Assembly (NCBI GenBank): GCA_937930495.1
Contig: CALGKL010000138.1
Coordinates: 1 to 5,067, forward strand
DNA length: 5,067 nt
Source: an uncultured Gloeocapsa sp.
GTDB lineage: Bacteria > Cyanobacteriota > Cyanobacteriia > Cyanobacteriales > Gloeocapsaceae
Reading direction: 5' to 3'
A program made the translations under genes and the position numbers. Under the pieces are notes generated by a model. The model was not told where the DNA came from, made no database searches, and saw nothing but the letters and a program-made list of their open reading frames with translations. Shown here in pieces: positions 1-5,067 of the stretch. Position 1 is the stretch's first letter. Each line of letters starts with the position of its first letter.

Positions 1-1260
1 CCCCAAACTCGTAAGTTATTTGAAGTATGTCAGATGCGCTCTTTACCGATTTTTACCTTTGTGAATAAGTTAGATCGTCCCGGGAGAGAGCCTCTAGAGT
101 TACTAGATGAAATAGAACAAGAACTCGGATTAGCTACCTACGCGGTCAATTGGCCCATCGGGATGGGCGATCGCTTTAAAGGAGTCTTCGACCGCCTAAC
201 CGAAGAGATACACCTATTTGAGCGTCAAGAACATGGTAGCAAACAAGCTACAGATACCACCCTTAACCTAGACGATCCTCGTTTAGAAGAATTGATCGGG
301 AAAGATTTACACCAGCAATTGCTCGAAGAGTTAGAAATCCTGAGAGAAGTAGCACCAGCTTGGGATTTGGCGAAAATTCACGCTGGCAAGATGACGCCTG
401 TATTTTTTGGTAGTGCGATGACCAATTTTGGGGTGCAACTGTTTCTCGATAGCTTCTTAAACTATGCACTCTCTCCCTATGGTCGTAAATCGTCCCTAGG
501 GATAGTTAACCCATCCTACCCAGAGTTTACAGGGTTTGTGTTCAAACTTCAGGCCAATATGGACCCGAAACATAGGGATCGGGTGGCTTTTGTTCGGGTA
601 TGTACGGGTAAATTTAGTAAGGATATGACCGTAAGTCACGCGCGCACAGGTAAAAATGTCCGTCTATCCCGTCCACAAAAATTGTTTGCTCAAGGGAGAG
701 ATTCTGTGGAAGAAGCCTACCCTGGAGATATCATCGGTTTAAATAATCCGGGAGTATTCGCCATAGGGGATACTATTTATCAAGGTCAAAAGATCGAATA
801 CGAAGGAATACCCTGTTTTTCCCCTGAATTATTCGCTTATCTGAAAAATCCTAACCCTTCTAAATTCAAGTCCTTCCAAAAAGGAGTCAAAGAATTACAA
901 GAAGAGGGAGCAATTCAAATCATGTACTCAGCTGATGATTTCCGTAAAGATCCTATTCTCGGTGCAGTGGGTCAATTACAATTTGAAGTAGTACAGTTTC
1001 GGTTGCTCAATGAATACGGTGTGGAAACCAATTTAGAACCCCTTCCCTATAGTTTGGCACGTTGGGTGACTAATGGTTGGGAAGTTTTGGCAAAAACGGG
1101 TAAAATCTTTAATACCATGACCGTAAAAGACCTTTGGGGGAGACCTGTAATTTTATTTAAAAATTCCTGGAGTCTTCAACAAGCAATAGATGATCATCCT
1201 GAATTAAAATTAAACGCTACCGCACCGGTAGGCTCAGGGATACAACCAGAAGCAGAATAA
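1..1260 (+). CDS. prfC: Peptide chain release factor 3 (RF3), 5'-truncated by the window edge
   Basis: RF3 is the GTPase that removes RF1 or RF2 from the ribosome after peptide release in the cytoplasm. The frame is open from base 1, and the first codons read [12 protein letters not shown], which matches the RF3 segment just before the G4 motif. The ATG at 34 is therefore internal and not the start. Visible landmarks, counting the base-1 codon as residue 1, are the G4 motif NKLD at 22-25, the G5-type loop FFGSAM ending at about 140, and the RF3 signature [12 protein letters not shown] in the domain after the G domain. [11 protein letters not shown] and [12 protein letters not shown] follow. 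This gives 419 residues against about 530 for complete RF3, so roughly 120 N-terminal residues with G1-G3 lie upstream of the window. The C-terminus looks complete and ends in TAA at 1258-1260. Elongation factor G is the main relative, but the RF3-specific segments make that unlikely. asnS follows after one base, so the two are probably co-transcribed. Confidence 0.96.
   Translation, partial: PQTRKLFEVCQMRSLPIFTFVNKLDRPGREPLELLDEIEQELGLATYAVNWPIGMGDRFKGVFDRLTEEIHLFERQEHGSKQATDTTLNLDDPRLEELIGKDLHQQLLEELEILREVAPAWDLAKIHAGKMTPVFFGSAMTNFGVQLFLDSFLNYALSPYGRKSSLGIVNPSYPEFTGFVFKLQANMDPKHRDRVAFVRVCTGKFSKDMTVSHARTGKNVRLSRPQKLFAQGRDSVEEAYPGDIIGLNNPGVFAIGDTIYQGQKIEYEGIPCFSPELFAYLKNPNPSKFKSFQKGVKELQEEGAIQIMYSADDFRKDPILGAVGQLQFEVVQFRLLNEYGVETNLEPLPYSLARWVTNGWEVLAKTGKIFNTMTVKDLWGRPVILFKNSWSLQQAIDDHPELKLNATAPVGSGIQPEAE
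167..174. repeat. HIP1 octamer, GCGATCGC
   Basis: This is the cyanobacterial highly iterated palindrome, inside prfC, where it encodes part of GDRFK. It supports a cyanobacterial host. Confidence 0.9.
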
Positions 1261-1261
1261 T

Positions 1262-2647
1262 ATGGAAACACCAAGAATTGTTGATATATTTAAGCAAGGT
1301 CAACCTCACCAAGAGGTTGTTGTTCAAGGGTGGATACGCACTAAACGAGAATTGAAAGACTTTGCCTTTTTAGAAGTCAATGATGGTTCTTGTTTGGCTA
1401 ATCTACAGGTGATTCTAGCTCCGGAATTGCCAGATTATCCAGAGTTGCTGAAACAATTAAATATCGGTAGTTCAGTCCAAATAACAGGAAAGCTGGTAGA
1501 ATCCCCTGGAAAAGGGCAGAAAATAGAACTAAAAGCCCAAGAAGTGAGAATATACGGCAATTCGAACCCGGAAACCTATCCTTTACAAAAGAAACGTCAT
1601 AGTTTTGAGTTTCTGCGTACCATAGGACATTTGCGCTCTCGGACTAATAGTATCGGTGCGGTGATGCGGATACGCAATACCTGTGGACAAGCAATTCATG
1701 AATTTTTTCAGTCAAGAGGGTTTATCTGGGTACATACTCCTATTATCACGGCTAATGACTGTGAGGGAGCAGGAGAATTGTTTACGGTTACTAGTCTAGA
1801 TTTGAACAATCCCCCCAAAACTGCCGCACAAGAATTAGACTATAGTCAGGATTTCTTCGGACGTCGTGCTTATTTAACAGTTAGTGGACAATTAGAAGCA
1901 GAAGTTATGGCTTCTGCTTTTTCTCGTGTTTATACCTTTGGTCCGACATTTCGCGCTGAAAACTCCAATACTTCCCGTCATTTGGCTGAGTTTTGGATGG
2001 TCGAACCGGAAATGGCTTTTTGCGATCTGCAAGGGAATCAGGATTTAGCTGAGGCTTTTCTGAAGCAGATCTTTAAAACTGTCTTGGAAAAATGTCCCGA
2101 AGATTTGGAGTTTTTTAATCAACGGATCGATAACAGTGTAATTGCTACCGCTGAAAATATTGTTAATAATGAATTTGCTCGCATAACCTATACAGAAGCG
2201 ATCGCTTTACTGGAAAAAGCTGACCGTAAATTTGAATATCCCGTAGAATGGGGCATAGATTTACAATCAGAACATGAGCGTTATTTGGCCGAGGAATTAT
2301 TCAAAAAACCCCTAATCGTTAGAGATTATCCTGCTGGTATTAAGGCTTTTTATATGCGTCTCAATGATGACCAGAAAACCGTCGCAGCAATGGATATTCT
2401 TGTGCCTAAAATCGGGGAAATCATCGGCGGTTCCCAAAGGGAAGAACGTTTAGATGTGCTAGAAACTAGAATAACACCAGAGGCAAGGACGGAGTTGTGG
2501 TGGTATTTGGATTTACGACGCTACGGTACTGTCCCTCACTCAGGATTTGGTCTAGGCTTTGAAAGATTGGTACAATTTATGACAGGAATGGGTAATATCA
2601 GAGATGTCATTCCTTTTCCCCGTACACCCATGAGTGCTGAATTTTAA
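1262..2647 (+). CDS. asnS: Asparagine--tRNA ligase (AsnRS, class IIb), complete
   Basis: This cytoplasmic enzyme activates asparagine with ATP and attaches it to tRNA-Asn. Its 461 residues compare with 466 in E. coli. An OB-fold anticodon-binding domain spans about residues 16-100 ([23 protein letters not shown]). A class II catalytic core fills about 120-461. Motif 1 ends in the HTPII segment near 158-162. [11 protein letters not shown] at 166-176 and [10 protein letters not shown] near 205-214 are typical AsnRS blocks. Motif 2 is [15 protein letters not shown] at 230-244, which favours AsnRS over Asp[18 protein letters not shown] (385-400) and motif 3 GLGFERL (430-436), followed by [10 protein letters not shown], complete the active site. 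The start is well placed because the OB fold begins soon after it. Only a weak AGAAG lies upstream, and the ATG is one base past the prfC stop, so translation is probably coupled to prfC. No essential residue appears to be missing. Confidence 0.97.
   Translation: METPRIVDIFKQGQPHQEVVVQGWIRTKRELKDFAFLEVNDGSCLANLQVILAPELPDYPELLKQLNIGSSVQITGKLVESPGKGQKIELKAQEVRIYGNSNPETYPLQKKRHSFEFLRTIGHLRSRTNSIGAVMRIRNTCGQAIHEFFQSRGFIWVHTPIITANDCEGAGELFTVTSLDLNNPPKTAAQELDYSQDFFGRRAYLTVSGQLEAEVMASAFSRVYTFGPTFRAENSNTSRHLAEFWMVEPEMAFCDLQGNQDLAEAFLKQIFKTVLEKCPEDLEFFNQRIDNSVIATAENIVNNEFARITYTEAIALLEKADRKFEYPVEWGIDLQSEHERYLAEELFKKPLIVRDYPAGIKAFYMRLNDDQKTVAAMDILVPKIGEIIGGSQREERLDVLETRITPEARTELWWYLDLRRYGTVPHSGFGLGFERLVQFMTGMGNIRDVIPFPRTPMSAEF
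2198..2205. repeat. HIP1 octamer, GCGATCGC
   Basis: A second copy of the octamer lies inside asnS, in the segment reading EAIAL. Here it is in a different reading phase from the copy in prfC. Confidence 0.9.
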
Positions 2648-2679
2648 GATTAGTTTAATATCTGGAATTTAGCACTTAC

Positions 2680-2688
2680 TGGTATATT
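2680..2688 (+). promoter_or_regulatory. Possible extended -10 promoter element for sphRS
   Basis: The 78-bp gap between asnS and sphR contains TGGTATATT, which fits an extended -10 (TGn followed by TATAAT with one mismatch). It lies about 37 bases before the sphR ATG. I see no good -35 hexamer at the usual spacing. The gap has no strong hairpin followed by a T-run, so read-through from asnS remains possible. I also found no convincing tandem Pho-box repeats here. This is a motif match only. Confidence 0.3.
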
Positions 2689-2725
2689 TAAATACAGCAT
2701 AAGAAATAATCTGAGTATCAATTTT

Positions 2726-3478
2726 ATGTTATCTCTAGAACTGCCAAAGCACAGTACTAATCAACAAACAACAGCTTTTAACCGCATTTTGTTGGTGGAA
2801 GATGAAGAGTTGATCAGGGATATGATTGTTTTAGCCTTAGAAGGGGAGGGTTACCAGGTAGTCAGCGCAGTCGATGGACGTAAAGCCTTAGATTTACTCC
2901 AAAGTCCTGAAATTACCACAGGAGAATTAAATTTCGATTTGATGATTCTAGATTTGATGCTCCCCTATGTCAACGGTTTAGATATCTGTCGGGTGTTAAG
3001 ACATAATGGCAATACGATCCCCATTATCATCCTCAGTGCTAAAGGAAGTGAAGAGGATCGGATTGCTGGGTTACAAATAGGTGCAGATGATTATCTCTCT
3101 AAACCCTTTAGTATGGGAGAATTGATCGCTCGTTGTGGGGCGATGATTCGTCGTTATCGCTATGGTGCGGTTTTTCCCTCTTCGGCGCGACAATTCGGGG
3201 AAATCACTATTTTTCCCCAAGAATGTCGCGTCTTGGTGCGAGATCAAGAGGTTAATTTATCTCCAAAAGAGTTTAAACTGTTAGAATTGTTCATGAGTTA
3301 TCCTCGTCGAGTTTGGTCGAGGGAACAACTGATTGAACAGATTTGGGAACCTGATTTTTTAGGAGATACCAAAACTGTAGATGTCCACGTTCGTTGGTTA
3401 CGAGAAAAATTGGAACAAAACCCAAGTCAACCAGAGTATTTAATTACTGTTCGTGGCTTTGGTTATCGTTTTGGCTAA
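2726..3478 (+). CDS. sphR: PhoB/OmpR-family response regulator, probable phosphate regulator SphR
   Basis: This is a DNA-binding response regulator of 250 residues. An N-terminal tail of about 18 residues precedes the receiver domain, about 20-142: ILLVEDEE with acidic-pocket E25/D26, phospho-acceptor D76 in LMILDLMLP, the conserved S104 in ILSAK, and K126 in DDYLSKPF. A winged-helix DNA-binding domain spans about 155-250, with LSPKEFKLLELF, the recognition-helix region TKTVDVHVRWLREKLE, and a terminal RGFGYRF wing. It should be phosphorylated at D76 by the kinase encoded six bases downstream and then control transcription. In cyanobacteria, SphR activates phosphate-starvation genes such as phosphate transport and alkaline phosphatase. 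The family call is certain. The SphR name is inferred from size, the N-terminal tail and pairing with an SphS-like kinase; another PhoB-like cyanobacterial regulator is the alternative. The receiver is slightly longer than PhoB before the phospho-Asp strand (residues about 60-69). No clear Shine-Dalgarno precedes the ATG. Confidence 0.9.
   Translation: MLSLELPKHSTNQQTTAFNRILLVEDEELIRDMIVLALEGEGYQVVSAVDGRKALDLLQSPEITTGELNFDLMILDLMLPYVNGLDICRVLRHNGNTIPIIILSAKGSEEDRIAGLQIGADDYLSKPFSMGELIARCGAMIRRYRYGAVFPSSARQFGEITIFPQECRVLVRDQEVNLSPKEFKLLELFMSYPRRVWSREQLIEQIWEPDFLGDTKTVDVHVRWLREKLEQNPSQPEYLITVRGFGYRFG
3193..3224 (+). other. Inverted repeat inside sphR
   Basis: GGGGAAA (3197-3203) pairs perfectly with TTTCCCC (3212-3218) across an eight-base loop. 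ATTC (3193-3196) can extend the stem with GAAT (3221-3224) if two A's bulge. It falls in the linker between the receiver and the winged-helix domain. One or two perfect seven-base pairs of this kind are expected by chance in 5 kb, so no function is claimed. Confidence 0.3.
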
Positions 3479-3487
3479 GGGTAAATG
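3477..3487 (+). promoter_or_regulatory. Ribosome-binding site candidate overlapping the sphR stop codon
   Basis: AAGGG at 3477-3481 overlaps the sphR TAA (3476-3478) and lies only three bases before the sphS ATG at 3485. The spacing is shorter than usual, so it may be a weak site. With the six-base intergenic gap, it suggests that ribosomes finishing sphR re-initiate on sphS. Confidence 0.35.
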
Positions 3488-4711
3488 TTATCTTTAGGCT
3501 ATTTTTTTTTGGGTTTAATTATTGGTATAGGAATATATTATTGGCAATTAAATAAGTTTAATCGTCGTCTGGAGCAAATTTTACGTCTCTTATCGGATCA
3601 GGGGGATACTATCATTTCTTTACCCTTGATTGCTAGAATCCGTCGGGAAATAGTACAACTCCAGGAGTTATTAGCAGATCAACAAGAGCAACTAGAGGCT
3701 TGGAAGGAGTTATTTGATCAAGTTCCTTTTGGTTATCTACAGGTTGACCAAGATAATCAGCTTCTCTGTTGTAATCAAAAGGCTCAAGAAATATTGAAAA
3801 TAAGTCAATGGCAGTCTGACCAATTGCGTTTATTATTAGAGTTGGTGCGCGATTATGAATTAGATCAGTTGATTCAGTCTACTCGTAATCGTCGGGAAAA
3901 TCAGATTAAAATCTGGGAGTTTTACCACCAAGATAACAGTCAACCAATTACTTTAAAAGGTTATAGTTTTCCTCTCCTACATGGAGAGGTGGGGGTTTTT
4001 CTGGAAAATATTCAAAATATCACCGAAGAAACCAAACGTAGAGAACAAGCTATCTCTGATTTGACCCATGAATTGCGAACTCCTTTAACTTCCATCGCCT
4101 TAGTAACCCAAGCCCTGGAAAAACGCTTACAACATCCTGAGAAAACTTGGTTAGCTAAAATGTCCCAAGAAATTCAGCGGTTGATTACTTTGGTGGAACA
4201 ATGGTTGGAAATTAGTCAACTCAACGAAAACCCTACACAATATCTTGATTATCAAAAATTGTTATTAGATGAACTGATTCTCGCTAGTTGGATAGCGGTT
4301 GAACCTTTGGCTGAGGGCAAAAATGTTACACTAGAACAAATCGGCGCAACTAATGTCTCTCTACAGGGCGATCGCTCTCGTTTGATTCAGGTATTTATTA
4401 ATCTGTTTGACAATGCTATTAAACATAGTCCTCCTGATACTAAAATAGTCGTTATAGTTAACCGTCTTCCTGCTTTATTAGAAATCAATGTCATCGACTC
4501 GGGTACTGGTTTTGCTCCTACTGATTTACCCTATGTTTTTCAACGACTCTACAAAAGCGATCGCTCTCGCTCTCGACGAGATTATTCTCAAGGTCATGGT
4601 CTCGGTTTAAGTCTAGTTAAACAAATAATTCTCGCCCATGGTGGGGAAATACGAGCTGATAATCACCCGGAAACCGGAGGAGGTTGGTTACAATTAACCT
4701 TACCTTATTGA
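3485..4711 (+). CDS. sphS: Membrane-anchored PAS histidine kinase, probable phosphate sensor SphS
   Basis: This is a sensor kinase of 408 residues. One hydrophobic segment at about residues 4-20 anchors it to the membrane, leaving only about three residues before it, so there is no periplasmic sensing domain. A charged, Gln/Leu-rich helical linker (about 22-75) leads to a PAS-like domain (about 73-180). HisKA follows, with phospho-acceptor H195 in SDLTHELRTPL, then a HATPase_c domain: N box with N310 in NLFDNAIKHS, G1 box DSGTGF (338-343), F-box region VFQRLY (351-356) and G2 box GHGLGLSL (370-377). All catalytic motifs are intact. Length and layout (hydrophobic anchor, PAS, kinase core) match cyanobacterial SphS, which is known to signal phosphate limitation to SphR with help from a PhoU-type protein. 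No PhoU or phosphate transporter gene is visible here. The assignment to SphS rather than another PAS kinase is an inference, strengthened by the adjacent SphR-like regulator. Co-transcription with sphR is very likely. Confidence 0.88.
   Translation: MLSLGYFFLGLIIGIGIYYWQLNKFNRRLEQILRLLSDQGDTIISLPLIARIRREIVQLQELLADQQEQLEAWKELFDQVPFGYLQVDQDNQLLCCNQKAQEILKISQWQSDQLRLLLELVRDYELDQLIQSTRNRRENQIKIWEFYHQDNSQPITLKGYSFPLLHGEVGVFLENIQNITEETKRREQAISDLTHELRTPLTSIALVTQALEKRLQHPEKTWLAKMSQEIQRLITLVEQWLEISQLNENPTQYLDYQKLLLDELILASWIAVEPLAEGKNVTLEQIGATNVSLQGDRSRLIQVFINLFDNAIKHSPPDTKIVVIVNRLPALLEINVIDSGTGFAPTDLPYVFQRLYKSDRSRSRRDYSQGHGLGLSLVKQIILAHGGEIRADNHPETGGGWLQLTLPY
3971..4000 (+). other. Terminator-like hairpin inside sphS
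   Basis: CCTCTCC (3971-3977) and GGAGAGG (3983-3989) are perfect complements around the five-base loop TACAT. TGGGGG and then five T's (3996-4000) follow. The bases encode the end of the PAS region (SFPLLHGEVGVF), so coding constraint alone could explain them. The G-run between stem and T-tract weakens the case for termination. Confidence 0.4.
4368..4375. repeat. HIP1 octamer, GCGATCGC
   Basis: The third copy is inside sphS, in the codons for GDRSR before the N box. It extends to a 13-base match (GCGATCGCTCTCG) with the copy at 4557. Confidence 0.9.
4557..4564. repeat. HIP1 octamer, GCGATCGC
   Basis: The fourth copy is inside sphS, in the codons for SDRSRSRRD in the ATP-lid segment. It shares 13 bases with the copy 189 bp upstream. 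Confidence 0.9.
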
Positions 4712-4717
4712 TTTTTT
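4681..4717 (+). terminator. Possible intrinsic terminator overlapping the end of sphS
   Basis: GGTTA (4686-4690) pairs with TAACC (4695-4699) around a CAAT loop. A second short stem, AGG (4681-4683) with CCT (4703-4705), extends it across a small internal loop. Six T's follow at 4712-4717, immediately after the TGA. The stem is short, its lower part is imperfect, and six bases separate it from the T-run, so it is weak by bacterial standards. No better candidate lies downstream on this strand. Confidence 0.3.
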
Positions 4718-4999
4718 CTGGAAATACCCCTTTTTTTTCTTCAGGGGTGGGTGGTTAATAAAGATTCTCTTTGAGATGAGACCAATCCAATAGTAATAAA
4801 TGGAAGGTTTTAATAGGTAAATTACTTAAAATATGGAAGAGCTTCAAAAATTTTTAGCCAATTGTTAATCTTTTAATCTAGAGTTGAAGCTAAGGCAAAA
4901 TTAATTAAAGAAAATCTTTAAAATGTACTAATCATTGAACAAGAAAAACCCATAAAAACAAAAAGCTTTGTCGTCTTGGATCAAGATAAAAAGCAGGAT

Positions 5000-5027
5000 A
5001 AAAAAAGAATTAATAAAATTTTTATTA
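5000..5027 (-). terminator. Weak AT-only hairpin plus T-run, minus strand
   Basis: TAATAAAA (5011-5018) and TTTTATTA (5020-5027) form a perfect but entirely A/T inverted repeat around one base. Read on the minus strand, it is followed after four bases by seven T's (5006 down to 5000). It sits directly after the TAA of the possible minus-strand coding tail at 5028-5067. An all-A/T stem is thermodynamically poor and such repeats arise easily in sequence this AT-rich. Confidence 0.2.
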
Positions 5028-5067
5028 TTACTTTTCTAAGCGCACAACATACCACTGTAGATATTGA
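5028..5067 (-). CDS. Possible 3' end of a convergent gene entering from the right edge
   Basis: On the minus strand, bases 5066 to 5031 read QYLQWYVVRLEK, followed by TAA at 5030-5028. The residue mix resembles a real protein C-terminus, the G/C content rises locally compared with the A/T tract beside it, and an AT hairpin with a T-run lies just beyond the stop. Twelve codons are far too few to identify a family, and I do not recognise it. The same bases are also open on the plus strand, so this remains a guess. Confidence 0.25.
   Translation of the reverse strand, partial: QYLQWYVVRLEK

Larger units (their letters stand above)
4712..5067. other. AT-rich 356-bp stretch without a complete gene
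   Basis: G/C content drops sharply: 18 of 60 bases at 4921-4980 and 10 of 60 at 4981-5040. An ACCCC/GGGGT inverted repeat (4726-4730, 4744-4748) encloses a 13-base T-rich loop. It is not followed by a T-run, so it is not a standard terminator. Open stretches that lack a usable start and do not match anything I recognise are: minus strand 4755-4853 (32 codons, reading LPIKTFHLLLLDWSHLKENL near its end), plus strand 4922-5066 (48 codons, including KTKSFVVLDQD), and a 12-codon plus-strand ATG frame at 4833. They overlap or abut on both strands and are interrupted by stops. I read the stretch as intergenic DNA that may include decayed coding remnants. Confidence 0.6.

Noticed and set aside
34..36. 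ATG at 34 as the start of the first gene
   Set aside because: The frame is open to base 1, and the preceding codons match conserved RF3 sequence. A start here would remove the essential GTP-binding motifs, so the gene begins outside the window.
261..269. CCTTAACCT, a single Pho-box-like octamer in prfC
   Set aside because: It is a lone copy inside a conserved coding region, while functional Pho boxes are tandem repeats upstream of genes.
263..469. A 68-codon minus-strand open frame inside prfC
   Set aside because: It lies wholly within the strongly conserved RF3 coding sequence in another frame, and its translation resembles no family I know.
2654..2672. TTTAATAT as a possible SphR self-regulation site upstream of sphR
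   Set aside because: The sequence 11 bases further on (GAATTTAG) does not repeat the unit, so the required tandem arrangement is missing.
4693..4711. Pho-box-like tandem octamers (ATTAACCT, three bases, CTTATTGA)
   Set aside because: Only the first unit resembles the cyanobacterial Pho-box. It lies in the sphS C-terminal codons, is part of a hairpin, and has no gene start nearby downstream.
4725..4749. ACCCC/GGGGT hairpin as the sphS terminator
   Set aside because: The T-run is in the loop and no T-run follows the stem on either strand.
4833..4868. A 12-codon plus-strand ORF beginning ATGGAAGAG
   Set aside because: It is very short, has no clear ribosome-binding site, and sits in AT-rich sequence without supporting context. 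At most it is part of a remnant.

Overview
The window looks like ordinary cyanobacterial chromosome. It carries four copies of the octamer GCGATCGC (HIP1) in about 5 kb, which is typical of many cyanobacteria. The coding sequence is moderately AT-rich, and all four genes read like cyanobacterial family members. I cannot name the genus.

Four genes lie in tandem on the + strand and fill about 93% of the window. (1) The 3' three-quarters of prfC, encoding peptide chain release factor 3, enters from the left edge; its first ~120 codons, including the first GTP-binding motifs, are outside. (2) asnS, asparaginyl-tRNA synthetase, is complete and starts one base after the prfC stop. (3) After a 78-bp gap with a possible extended -10 promoter comes a PhoB/OmpR-type response regulator. 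(4) Six bases further on comes its presumed partner, a membrane-anchored PAS/HisKA/HATPase histidine kinase. The pair best fits SphR-SphS, the cyanobacterial phosphate-starvation two-component system. That name rests on architecture, length and adjacency, not on an alignment.

prfC and asnS both serve translation (termination and tRNA charging) and are almost certainly co-transcribed. sphR and sphS form a second unit, with sensor and regulator made from one message. Read-through from asnS into sphR is possible, because I see no convincing terminator in the 78-bp gap.

After sphS, a hairpin plus six T's overlapping the end of the gene is a modest terminator candidate. The last 356 bases are AT-rich and hold no complete gene. 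They contain short open stretches on both strands that may be decayed coding DNA. At the right edge there is possibly the last 12 codons of a convergent minus-strand gene. I found no CRISPR array, tRNA, rRNA, intact insertion sequence or defence system. The window gives no good support for a new biological system; the findings listed are small-scale leads.
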